From Gammaproteobacteria bacterium (lineage in GTDB: Bacteria; Pseudomonadota; Gammaproteobacteria; JACKNK01), in assembly GCA_024234955.1 (NCBI GenBank), contig JACKNK010000001.1:682001-746000 (forward strand): DNA of 64,000 nucleotides, in the 5' to 3' direction. The notes beneath the pieces were generated by a model, which saw only the letters and a program-made list of their open reading frames with translations, searched no databases and was not told the origin of the DNA. The translations under genes and the position numbers were made by a program. Positions 1 through 9,360 of this stretch are shown in pieces; the stretch's first letter is position 1, and each line of letters starts with the position of its first letter.

Positions 1-682
1 AATACAGACGCATGTCCAGCGCGTTGTGATGCGTCTCGAACGGCCGCGCCGTGGCGCCGCCGGGAATGACCTGCATCATCGGCGTCTCGACTTCCAGGAA
101 ACCCCGCGCGATCAGGAAGTTACGGATATACCCGACAATCGCGGAACGCCGCTTGAAGGTCTCGCGGACATCCGGATTCATGATCAGATCGACGTATCGC
201 TGGCGGTATCGCTGCTCCTGATCGGTCATGCCGTGCCACTTCTCCGGCAACGGGCGCAGCGACTTGGTGAGCAGGCGCAGACGATCGACCTTGACCGACA
301 ATTCCCCGGTCTTGGTGATGAACAGGACGCCTTCCGCACCCAGGATGTCGCCGACATCCAGCCCCTTGAAAGCCTTGTATTCCTGTTCGCCAATGGCGTC
401 GCGCTGCACGAACAGCTGCACCCAGTCGGACATGTCCTGAAGCCGCGCAAAACTGGCCTTGCCCATCACCCGCTTCGCCATCATGCGGCCCGCCACCGCG
501 ACGCGAACCGGATTCGCCTCCATCTCTTCCGCGCTCTTGCCGCCGTAGTGGGCGCGCAACTGCGCGGCCAGGTGTTCGCGGCGGAAATCGTTGGGAAACG
601 CAGAACCTTCCGCCTCGGCGCGAATCGCCGCGAGCTTTTCGCGGCGCTGCGCGATCAATTTGTTCTCATCAAGTTCAGACAT
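1..682 (-). CDS. lysS: Lysine--tRNA ligase, class II (partial, 3' end outside window)
   Basis: Charges tRNA-Lys with lysine in the cytoplasm. The minus-strand frame opens at ATG 682 (MSELDENKLIAQRRE) and stays open to base 1, so about 227 N-terminal residues are visible and the catalytic C-terminal half lies outside the window. The visible part has the OB-fold anticodon-binding domain (GRMMAKRVMGKASFARLQD, then DWVQLFVQRD) and the start of the class II core (FLEVETPMMQVIPGGATARPF), as in bacterial LysS. In many Gammaproteobacteria prfB lies directly upstream; here the upstream gene is a Sel1-repeat protein instead. Confidence 0.95.
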   Translation of the reverse strand, partial: MSELDENKLIAQRREKLAAIRAEAEGSAFPNDFRREHLAAQLRAHYGGKSAEEMEANPVRVAVAGRMMAKRVMGKASFARLQDMSDWVQLFVQRDAIGEQEYKAFKGLDVGDILGAEGVLFITKTGELSVKVDRLRLLTKSLRPLPEKWHGMTDQEQRYRQRYVDLIMNPDVRETFKRRSAIVGYIRNFLIARGFLEVETPMMQVIPGGATARPFETHHNALDMRLY

Positions 683-812
683 GGCAGAAGTATCGATTCA
701 ATGTAGAAGCGGCGTCCCCCGCGCTCGGGGGCCAGAAACGAAGCCGCACCCGATCGCGGCGGGACGCCGCTGCGACAGCAAGGAAATGGCGAGAGAGTAT
801 ACCGGACGCCCG

Positions 813-1256
813 TCAGAGCATCTCGTCGAAACCGGCCCGGGTGTACCACTCCTTGGCCTTTTCGAGATCGGCAGCGACCCCGCCGGTCCCCTGGTGATAC
901 ATCATCGCGATGGTGGTCATGGAACCGACCAGGCCCTCGTTCGCGGCCTTGGTGAACCACTCCAGGGCCTTTTCGCCGCTCTGCTCGACACAATCGCCTT
1001 CCATGTACATGAAGCCGATGCCGTGCATCGCCAGCGGCTCACCGGCCTCCGCCGCTCCGAGCATGTAACGGGCCGCAAGCGCGGCGTCCTTGACCATGCC
1101 CAAACCGTTCTGCGCCATGATCGCCATGCGGTACATCGCCCCGGGATGGCCCTCCTCGGCGAAAGGCTTCAGCATCGGGATCGCGGTATTGAAGTGCTTG
1201 GATTCAAACGCAGCGATACCGCTGTGCAGATTCATGTCCTGATCGTCCACGGGCAA
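813..1256 (-). CDS. Sel1-like repeat (TPR-like) protein
   Basis: A 147-residue protein without a signal peptide or membrane segment. It contains about three Sel1-like repeats of roughly 36 residues, recognised by AMYRMAIMAQNGLG, AMHGIGFMYMEGD, ALEWFTKAANEG and AMMYHQGTGG followed by KAKEWYTRA. Such solenoids are protein-binding scaffolds; nothing here points to a specific partner. An internal ATG at residue 8 (MNLHSG) is an alternative start. It lies upstream of lysS on the same strand with a gap of about 130 bases, so cotranscription is possible but not shown. Confidence 0.8.
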   Translation of the reverse strand: MPVDDQDMNLHSGIAAFESKHFNTAIPMLKPFAEEGHPGAMYRMAIMAQNGLGMVKDAALAARYMLGAAEAGEPLAMHGIGFMYMEGDCVEQSGEKALEWFTKAANEGLVGSMTTIAMMYHQGTGGVAADLEKAKEWYTRAGFDEML

Positions 1257-1532
1257 ACCTCTTCGCTTTACGATTGCAAATGAGCGGCAAGTCTAACCCT
1301 TGTCTCCACGCCCTCGGTCAACGCATAGACCCAAAGACGGCGAGGGAATGGGCCCTCTGGCGGTATGCAGGAAGACCCGCCTAATCGACGCCCGCACACG
1401 ATCGATCCACAAATCCGGCCACGCGGCGCCGCGCTTTAAACCGGCCTACAAACAGGGGTTCAATCAAGGTTTGGGGCGATCGAAATCGTTAAACTCCGCC
1501 CCATCATTTTTTCGTACCCGTGAGTCCCCATC

Positions 1533-2657
1533 ATGCCCGCCATCGAAATCACTGCCGACACCCCGCCGCATCTGCGTTTCCGCTCGTATATCCAGCGCAC
1601 CGCAACCGGCCCGCATCTGTCCAAGGACCTGTCCTTCGAAGAGGCCCGCGACGGCACCCGTCAGATCATCGAAGGCCAGGTCCACGATGTGCAGGCGGCC
1701 ATCTTCTTCATCGCACTGCGCATGAAGCGGGAGACCGATGCCGAGAACCGGGGCGTGTTGCAGGCAATCCGCGACGTTTCCATCACGGCCGTTGCGGATG
1801 TCCCGGAGTTGATCGACATCGCCGATCCTTACGACGGCTACAACCGCAGCCTGCCCGCCTCGCCCTTTCTGCCGGCGGTGCTCGCTGCGGTCGGTCTGCC
1901 GGCGGTATCGCACGGGCTTGAATCGGTCGGCCCCAAATGGGGCATCACCCACCGCAAGGTGCTGCGTGCGGCGGGCGTCTCGGTGGATCTGAGCCCGGCC
2001 GATGCCGCCGCCCGCGTCGCCGACCCCGGCATCGGCTGGGCGTATGTCGATCAGGCGAAATACTGCAAACCGCTGCACGATCTGGTGCCGCTACGCCAGC
2101 TGATCATCAAGCGCCCGACCCTGACCACCACCGAGAACATGGTCGGCCCGATCCGCGCCAAGGGTAAGAACCACCTGTTCATCGGCTACGTCCACAAGGC
2201 TTATCCCGAGGTCTATGCCTCGCTGGCGCGTCAATCCGGTTTCGACAACGCAATCATCGTGCGCGGCATCGAGGGCGGCGTGATTCCATCACTGCGGCAG
2301 CCGGCAACGGTCTGGTCCTACAAGGACATGGGTGCGGAAACCCCGGTGGACATGAAGCCGCAGGACATCGGCATCGAGGCCGAATTCCGCGCCGCACCGA
2401 TCCCCGAAGGCCTGCCCAAGGCCGCCGAAGCCGGTGACGACATCGCCACCGAGTTCGACGTTGAAGCCGCCGCCAAAGCCGCCGCCGAAGCGGGAATGAC
2501 TGCCCTTAATGGCGAGAAAGGCATGACTTACGACAGCCTGGTCTATGCGGGCGCCACGGCGCTCTGGCAAACCGGTCACGCGGTCAGCCTGCAGGAGGGC
2601 GCGGACAGGATTCGCCGCGTGCTCGACAACGGCTCCGCCCTCGCCCGCTTCAAGTAA
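1533..2657 (+). CDS. TrpD2-like glycosyltransferase family 3 protein (anthranilate phosphoribosyltransferase-like)
   Basis: A 374-residue protein of the anthranilate phosphoribosyltransferase/TrpD2 (YbiB) fold. The helical N-terminal domain (EARDGTRQIIEGQVHDVQ, AIFFIALRMKRET) is followed by the alpha/beta core, where SHGLESVGPKWG matches the substrate loop and TTTENMVGPIRAK the later conserved region. The usual PRPP loop GTGGD is replaced by DPYDGYNRS, which argues against true tryptophan biosynthesis. No other trp genes are near. It is followed 25 bases later by an SseB-like gene, probably in the same transcript. Family assignment is firm; the substrate is unknown, and a nucleic-acid-binding role as reported for YbiB is possible. 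Confidence 0.8.
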   Translation: MPAIEITADTPPHLRFRSYIQRTATGPHLSKDLSFEEARDGTRQIIEGQVHDVQAAIFFIALRMKRETDAENRGVLQAIRDVSITAVADVPELIDIADPYDGYNRSLPASPFLPAVLAAVGLPAVSHGLESVGPKWGITHRKVLRAAGVSVDLSPADAAARVADPGIGWAYVDQAKYCKPLHDLVPLRQLIIKRPTLTTTENMVGPIRAKGKNHLFIGYVHKAYPEVYASLARQSGFDNAIIVRGIEGGVIPSLRQPATVWSYKDMGAETPVDMKPQDIGIEAEFRAAPIPEGLPKAAEAGDDIATEFDVEAAAKAAAEAGMTALNGEKGMTYDSLVYAGATALWQTGHAVSLQEGADRIRRVLDNGSALARFK

Positions 2658-2682
2658 CCCAACCGACACCGAGAAACCGACC

Positions 2683-3165
2683 ATGAGCAACGGCCCCGTG
2701 ATCTTCGACCCAAACGCCGCCCCATCCCCCGACGTACCGAATGAAGATGGCGACTTCGTCCCACATAACGAAACCGAAAAGCTGTTGCTGGCCGGTATCG
2801 AAGGCGAGATCGAACAGGAAGACTTCATGCGCCGCCTGCTCACCGAACAGGTGTTCATGCCGGTCGAAGACCTGCCCCCCGACGCCGCGCCGAACACCAT
2901 CCCGCCGAAACCGCTGATGCTGGAAGACGAAGACGGTCACACCGCCGTCGCCTTGTTCACCAGTCCGGAACGCGCCAAGCCGGTGGTCGATCACTTTCCG
3001 GCCTACAAAGGCGGTTTCCTCGCCGATACCATCTGGGTGCTGGAACGCTTCGGCGACCGGGGCATCGTCCTCAACCCCGGTTGGCCGGTCGGCCTGGAAC
3101 TGGACGCCGGCAGCGTCAAGGCCATCCTTCGGCTCAATCTCGCACAGCGCATTCCGGGGCAGTGA
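2683..3165 (+). CDS. SseB-like N-terminal domain protein
   Basis: A 160-residue acidic protein. The start ATG at 2683 is 25 bases after the preceding stop; a longer open frame upstream overlaps that gene and is unlikely to be used. Residues about 20-90 (NETEKLLLAGIEGEIEQEDF, then VFMPVEDLP) and the segment LFTSPERAKPVVDHFPAYKG resemble the SseB N-terminal domain, whose function is not established. There is no signal peptide or membrane segment. Its position directly behind the TrpD2-like gene suggests a two-gene unit. Confidence 0.65.
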   Translation: MSNGPVIFDPNAAPSPDVPNEDGDFVPHNETEKLLLAGIEGEIEQEDFMRRLLTEQVFMPVEDLPPDAAPNTIPPKPLMLEDEDGHTAVALFTSPERAKPVVDHFPAYKGGFLADTIWVLERFGDRGIVLNPGWPVGLELDAGSVKAILRLNLAQRIPGQ

Positions 3166-3235
3166 ATGATTGCGGCAACGCCGCGACGCCGCGAAATCGA
3201 TTCACGTTCCCGGTGAACACCGATCACCCCAGGAT

Positions 3236-3286
3236 CGGCTTCAGCCGGGAACCGCCATCGATCGAAGTCCTTCGCGGCTAAAGCCG
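3236..3286. repeat. Degenerate REP-like palindrome (GGCTTCAGCCG type)
   Basis: The arms 3236-3251 and 3271-3286 are near-complementary 16-mers, CGGCTTCAGCCGGGAA against the reverse complement of TTCGCGGCTAAAGCCG, with two mismatches and a 19-base loop. The core recurs in the intergenic repeats at 38359-38429 and 59997-60085. It lies in the gap of about 270 bases between the SseB-like gene and ettA, which otherwise shows nothing clear. Confidence 0.55.
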
Positions 3287-3439
3287 TTCCGCCAACCGCG
3301 TTCTTGATCACGTAGCGGCAAACCCTCATACCAAGCTTTGCGCGCGGTGAAACCCAGCTTGACGCGACGCCCGCAGGTCGGTTTCATTCCGACCCCGCCC
3401 CACACCCCCCAGCCCATCCCTTTTAACCCGGATCGCCCC

Positions 3440-5107
<1,668 letters not shown>

Positions 5108-5121
5108 CCGGCAACGCGCTC

Positions 5122-5493
5122 ATGGCCACCGACAAATCCGCTTCCGACCGGCTCGACAAGATCGTCGCACAGGCGCGTCAGTACAGCGCCGAGCGGGAGA
5201 AGGGATACCGGGAGCGTGCTCTCAAGATGTACCCGTGGGTCTGTGGTCGCTGTGGGCGCGAATTCACGCACGCCAATCTGCGTGAACTGACCGTGCATCA
5301 CCGCGACCACAACCACGACAACAATCCGCCGGATGGCAGCAACTGGGAGCTGTTGTGTCTCTACTGTCACGACAACGAGCACTCCCGGTACATCGATTTT
5401 CAGTACGGCGGTTCCAGCAGCGAAGAAAAAACCGAGGCCGCGACACACAATCCGTTCGCCAATCTCGCGGCCATGCTCAAAGAGAAGAAATAA
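5122..5493 (+). CDS. yajD: YajD-like HNH nuclease
   Basis: A 123-residue HNH-family protein. A zinc-knuckle pair CGRCGREF and CLYCHDNEH brackets the HNH core LTVHHRDHNHDNNPPDGSNW, the layout of YajD. The substrate in vivo is unknown. Start ATG 5122 is 14 bases after the ettA stop, so the two genes are probably cotranscribed. A short GC-rich hairpin follows the stop codon. Confidence 0.85.
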   Translation: MATDKSASDRLDKIVAQARQYSAEREKGYRERALKMYPWVCGRCGREFTHANLRELTVHHRDHNHDNNPPDGSNWELLCLYCHDNEHSRYIDFQYGGSSSEEKTEAATHNPFANLAAMLKEKK

Positions 5494-5507
5494 GCCCGAT
5501 CGGGCTT
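5492..5507. terminator. Short hairpin between convergent genes
   Basis: A perfect palindrome AAGCCCGATCGGGCTT overlapping the yajD stop codon, followed by only a short T stretch. It sits between yajD (plus) and the convergent hypothetical gene ending at 5554. Termination activity is plausible but weakly supported. Confidence 0.45.
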
Positions 5508-5553
5508 TCGGGCGGGGCTTTCCAGCCGGGGTTCCCGGCATTGATCCGTGCGA

Positions 5554-6075
5554 TCAGCAGTTGTAACGGCAGGCGTTCATCGCCATGTAGCGGGCGTGCG
5601 CTTCACCCTGCTCGATCCAGCTCTCCACTCTTTCCGCCAGGGCAGCCGCCGGCATCGACACATCGATCTCGCAATAGGCGCCATATCGATGCCGGGGATC
5701 GGTGCGATCGGCAGCAACCAGCTCGCCACCATCGACGAACAAGGTCCGCGCCGGCGGCGGTCCGAACGGACCGGCGAAGTTCTCCGCCCCGTGCTCGGCG
5801 ATCAGCTTCATCGCCTGGGCTTTAAACCCGGCCTCAGTCAGCGCGTGCGTGCGGTAATAGTTGCTCAGCAGATCGTCCACCTCGGCGAGGCTGATCGCAC
5901 GCAACGTCGCAACGTCCTCCGCATCCCCCGCTTGAATGATCGCGTTCAGGTCATGCGCACCCCCCAGCCCCAGTCGCTGGTCATCGATCAACACGATGCG
6001 CTGACCATCGATCACCGACTGCCAGTCGGAATCGCTGAGTTTGTCGAGCAAGGTACGGAATAGGGATGGCGTCAT
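5554..6075 (-). CDS. Hypothetical protein
   Basis: A 173-residue soluble-looking protein starting MTPSLFRTLLDKLSDSDW at ATG 6075. A GTG at 6099 would add eight residues, but the ATG start gives a more natural N-terminus; no clear ribosome binding site decides it. The C-terminal part holds two cysteines near the end (ACRYNC) and a segment RTLFVDGGELVAADRTDPRH. I do not recognise the family. It faces yajD convergently and has no obvious operon partner. Confidence 0.6.
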   Translation of the reverse strand: MTPSLFRTLLDKLSDSDWQSVIDGQRIVLIDDQRLGLGGAHDLNAIIQAGDAEDVATLRAISLAEVDDLLSNYYRTHALTEAGFKAQAMKLIAEHGAENFAGPFGPPPARTLFVDGGELVAADRTDPRHRYGAYCEIDVSMPAAALAERVESWIEQGEAHARYMAMNACRYNC

Positions 6076-6191
6076 GATGGGAAAGGCCGGGCAGTACACG
6101 GCCCCAAAGAATAAAACGTCGGCAGCAAATCGGCACCGGGTATTGGATACTTGGACCTCATTTCGCCGGAAAGAGCCTCAAACGTCGTCCA

Positions 6192-6482
6192 ATGAAAAGT
6201 TACCAACTCCCTTACCTCGCGACCCCCCTCGGTCTGCTGTTGATGCTCGTCATCATGGTTGGCGGCCAGCACACAGCCCCCGACACCACCGTCCTGCCCC
6301 TGCTGACCCTGTTGATGATCTGCGAATTCGCGTTTTTCGTTACCGGTGCAGCCGCATTCCTGGGAATTCGCCACATCCGCTCGACCGGTTTCAAACCGGT
6401 CTACGCCGCCTTCACCGGCATGTGCGCCCTGCTCGCCCTACGCTTTCTGATGCTCGGCCTCGGATTCTGGCCGAATCTTTAA
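6192..6482 (+). CDS. Small hypothetical membrane protein
   Basis: A 96-residue protein with about three hydrophobic spans: residues 8-24 (ATPLGLLLMLVIMVGG), 34-60 (VLPLLTLLMICEFAFFVTGA) and 73-92 (AFTGMCALLALRFLMLGLGF), with a basic loop GIRHIRSTGFKP between the second and third. The family is not recognised. It is divergent from the hypothetical gene at 5554-6075. Downstream, about 250 bases to the restriction gene hold no gene and a change to lower GC. Confidence 0.55.
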   Translation: MKSYQLPYLATPLGLLLMLVIMVGGQHTAPDTTVLPLLTLLMICEFAFFVTGAAAFLGIRHIRSTGFKPVYAAFTGMCALLALRFLMLGLGFWPNL

Positions 6483-6735
6483 TCCTGCCCCACCCAGACA
6501 TGAGTGAACAATACTTGGCCCATATCAACGATAGACTGCGGCAGCCCGGCTACTCCAGACCTTTCCGGGAAGCTGCAAAATTGTCCTACCCTGGATAACC
6601 CGCAACTAACCCGGACAACTCCGATACTGCCTATGTGTTTAATCCCGCCAGCCGAATAATCCGGCGGACACGGCTCTCGAATCACAAACTGCTACGTACC
6701 CCGAGGCGTCAGCCGCCTAGAAAAAGGAATATCAA

Positions 6736-7349
6736 TTGTTTGATATAAATAATCACATCGTCAAAATTCCCGATGCGAAAATTGACGCCATCGTGCAACC
6801 CGCCTTTAAGTTTTTCGAGAGCACCCCGTATTTTCAGCTTAATAATTTACCAAGATTCTCCGGCGCAGGAGTTTATGCACTGTTTCTCAAAACAACTGCC
6901 GGAACTTGTTATGAGGGCAGCTTACCTTCAATGCATCCTATTTATGTGGGGAAGGCCGTACCATCAGGCACCGACAAGGATTGAGGAGTGATAATGGATC
7001 CGCCCTTAGATCACGCCTGATGAAGCATCTTAAAAGCATCGATCAAGCGGAAAACCTAAGAAACGAGAATTTTCTTTGCAGGTTTATGATTCTGCCGGGA
7101 CGGGCAACTGACATGATTAGCGCTATGGAGTCATATTTAATTAGGCAGTACGGCCCGCTTTGGAACTCATATATTGATGGGTTCGGCATTAACGCTCCTG
7201 GGGCCGGGAGATACAATCAATCCCCCTCAGAATGGGACACTCTCCATGCTGGAAGATATTACGCAGCTCAGCTTACTGGACAACCTAGAGATGCCGAAAC
7301 AATTATGCTGAAAATTCGGGCATATACGCCGCCAAAGCGTGAAGGTTGA
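6736..7349 (+). pseudogene. Eco29kI-family GIY-YIG type II restriction endonuclease, frameshifted
   Basis: Two overlapping reading frames together encode one Eco29kI-like endonuclease of about 205 residues. The first (6736-6984) starts at TTG behind AAAAAGGA and carries GVYALFLK and IYVGKA, the GIY and YIG halves of the nuclease motif. It ends PSGTDKD then stop. The second (from 6981) resumes with SALRSRLMKHLKSI, AMESYLIRQYGPLWNS and IDGFG, supplying the conserved Arg, His, Glu and Asn. Adding one base near 6971 joins the frames as GTRQGLRSDNG, which suits the family. No slippery heptamer is present, so this is a one-base deletion or a sequencing error. The methyltransferase gene follows 4 bases after the stop. 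The DNA is much richer in A+T than its neighbours, a sign of transfer. Confidence 0.85.
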
Positions 7350-7353
7350 ATAG

Positions 7354-8532
7354 ATGAGAAAACTAAATTCAATTGAGCTCTTCGCCGGGGCGGGCGGCTT
7401 AGCAATCGGTCTTCATGACGCAGGCTTTTCTCCCAAAGCACTTATCGAGCTGAATAAAGATGCATGCCAAACAATTCGTTCAAACAAAATATTTCGATTT
7501 GGTGAAGGCTTATATGAAGGCAATGTGGCAGAGTTCGACTATTTAAGCATTAGTGAAACTATTGACCTCATTTCCGGCGGCCCACCCTGCCAACCATTTT
7601 CATTAGGAGGCAAAGCAAAGGGTTATAACGATTCAAGAGACATGTTTTCCGAGGCGGTTCGCGCAATTCGGGAAAAAAAGCCTCGTGCCTTTGTATTTGA
7701 AAATGTAAAAGGCTTGCTCAGAAAAAACTTCTTTGAATATTTTCAATACATCATATTGCAGTTACAGCATCCATCCATCGAAAAAAATAGCGCTGAGGAT
7801 TGGCGGAATCATCGGTCTAGATTAGAGCGCCACCATACTCAATACGCTCACACTGAGCTTGAATACAATGTGCTTTACCGACTGGTTAATGCAGCAGATT
7901 ACGGCGTGCCTCAAAAAAGGGAACGCGTATTCATCGTCGGCTTTCGCACGGACATTAATGCCAAATGGTCTTTCCCTAAAAAAACACACTCAGAAGACGC
8001 TCTACTCTGGGCGAAGTGGGTCACAAACGAGTATTGGGAAAAACACAAGATCGAAACCCCAAAGAAAAATGATGGGGAGATAAAGGCGGCACAGGCATTG
8101 ATTGCAAAGTATGGGATGTTTCAGCCAGAAGAAAAGCCTTGGGTAACCGTGCGCGATGCGCTGCTTGATCTTCCAGATCCCAAGTCCCCTCACGCAAAAT
8201 TATATAATCACCACGAATTCAAAGACGGTGCCAAAATATATCCAGGGCATACTGGAAGTTATATTGATGATCCATCAAAAGCCATAAAGGCTGGTGGGCA
8301 CGGCGTACCAGGTGGTGAAAACATGCTCCGTTTCGAAAATGGCGACGTGCGATACTTTACCGTGCGCGAAAGCGCAAGGATTCAGTCTTTTCCTGACACA
8401 TTTGAGTTTCATGGCGCATGGGGTGAGGTAATGCGCCAACTAGGAAATGCAGTTCCGGCGGAACTTAGTCGAATAGTTGGCCAATCAATATTTCAGGCCT
8501 TAGTTTCAAGTTTGAACTGCGACAGCAATTAA
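7354..8532 (+). CDS. DNA (cytosine-5)-methyltransferase, Eco29kI-like
   Basis: A 392-residue C5 methyltransferase with the canonical motif order: I FAGAGGLAIGLHDAG (AdoMet), IV GGPPCQPFSLGG with the catalytic Cys, VI VFENVKGL, VIII QKRERVFIVG, then the target-recognition region and X RQLGNAVPAELS. Length is close to M.Eco29kI (382 residues). ATG 7354 is 4 bases behind the endonuclease stop. By homology it should protect CCGCGG; this is inferred, not shown. The last residues (SSLNCDSN) are encoded by the left arm of the inverted repeat at 8504-8648, so the original C-terminus may have been replaced. Low GC and frequent AAA and AAT codons set it apart from the rest of the window. Confidence 0.93.
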   Translation: MRKLNSIELFAGAGGLAIGLHDAGFSPKALIELNKDACQTIRSNKIFRFGEGLYEGNVAEFDYLSISETIDLISGGPPCQPFSLGGKAKGYNDSRDMFSEAVRAIREKKPRAFVFENVKGLLRKNFFEYFQYIILQLQHPSIEKNSAEDWRNHRSRLERHHTQYAHTELEYNVLYRLVNAADYGVPQKRERVFIVGFRTDINAKWSFPKKTHSEDALLWAKWVTNEYWEKHKIETPKKNDGEIKAAQALIAKYGMFQPEEKPWVTVRDALLDLPDPKSPHAKLYNHHEFKDGAKIYPGHTGSYIDDPSKAIKAGGHGVPGGENMLRFENGDVRYFTVRESARIQSFPDTFEFHGAWGEVMRQLGNAVPAELSRIVGQSIFQALVSSLNCDSN

Positions 8533-8648
8533 TTTCCCCAAAATCCCACCAATCACCAGCCGGAAATACACGAATCCTGCCCAATCAAGCGTTGCGGTTA
8601 CGTCATGGACTTACTGAAATTAATTACTGTCGCAGTTCAAACTTAAAA
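8504..8648. repeat. 33-nt imperfect inverted repeat flanking the end of the RM island
   Basis: Arms 8504-8536 and 8616-8648 are reverse complements at 31 of 33 positions (core TTTGAACTGCGACAG) and are separated by 79 bases without a gene. The left arm contains the last codons and stop of the methyltransferase gene. Possible readings are the ends of a small mobile element, a large hairpin at the transcript end, or an inverted duplication made when the island inserted. No direct repeat flanks the arms. Confidence 0.75.
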
Positions 8649-8773
8649 TCAGGGCTGATAGCATCGGCGTCGTGTAAGGCCACCGCTACGCGATGACCCA
8701 TGCACAAATCGCTGCGCGCCAATGCTTTTCGGGCGTCTGGCATTTTTCAACCACAGGGCGTGGAGAATGTTTC

Positions 8774-9196
8774 ATGAAACGGTATTTCCGTGTGTTACCG
8801 CTGGTCTTGATGTCGATGACTTTGTCTGCCTGCAATTCCGTCAAATACAAGGAGGATTCATCGGTTAGCAACATCACTGACATCTGTTCGTACAAGAATT
8901 TAAAAATCACCTCATATTACGTTCCAAGATCAGTGCACGCAGAACGACAGCTTGTCGTCGAAAAAACCGATGGCACGAATTGTTCCGGCACCGCTAGCGC
9001 GAGCAACGCCAGAGGAAGAACCGACATCGGCGAATGGAAATTGCAGGACGGTATTTTGTTCGAAAACTGGCATTCTTGGGATACCTATCCGTCAGGCATG
9101 AAGCAAGAAGGAGACAAGCTGATCATTCAAGACGGGAAAAACACCGTTCACAGTACGAATTTAAAGATTTTTGCCGGGATGGACAGCGCCAACTAA
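8774..9196 (+). CDS. Hypothetical lipoprotein
   Basis: A 140-residue protein with a lipoprotein signal: MKRYFRVLPLVLMSMTLSAC, lipobox LSAC, so acylation of the cysteine at residue 20 and export are expected. Start ATG 8774 is preceded by GGAGA; an in-frame ATG at 8693 lacks such a site and would bury the signal. The mature part is polar, with two further cysteines (DICSYK, TNCSGT) that could form a disulfide. The family is not recognised. A bidirectional terminator lies between it and convergent ppdK. Confidence 0.7.
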   Translation: MKRYFRVLPLVLMSMTLSACNSVKYKEDSSVSNITDICSYKNLKITSYYVPRSVHAERQLVVEKTDGTNCSGTASASNARGRTDIGEWKLQDGILFENWHSWDTYPSGMKQEGDKLIIQDGKNTVHSTNLKIFAGMDSAN

Positions 9197-9283
9197 CAAC
9201 ACCAGCTGACGCCTGAATCGCCAATATCGAATCCATTTCCGGACCGGCTGATTTTGTCGTTAGCGTTATGACCCGCTGGTAAA

Positions 9284-9313
9284 AAAACGGCTACGGATAC
9301 CCGTAGCCGTTTT
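9284..9313. terminator. Bidirectional rho-independent terminator
   Basis: A 13-bp perfect stem (AAAACGGCTACGG against CCGTAGCCGTTTT) with loop ATAC, and A/T tracts on both sides. It lies between the convergent lipoprotein gene (plus) and ppdK (minus) and can serve both. Confidence 0.85.
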
Positions 9314-9360
9314 ACTTGGGAGCGCGGGCGTCCTACCGCGTTAACAAACAACACCTTCGC

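Noticed and set aside
6968..6990. Programmed frameshift in the restriction gene
   Set aside because: No slippery heptamer or pseudoknot is visible, and the shift direction and context fit a simple base loss.
8504..8648. Integron attC site at the end of the RM island
   Set aside because: Size is in range, but the RYYYAAC and GTTRRRY core sites are not present at the right places and no integron integrase or second cassette is seen.
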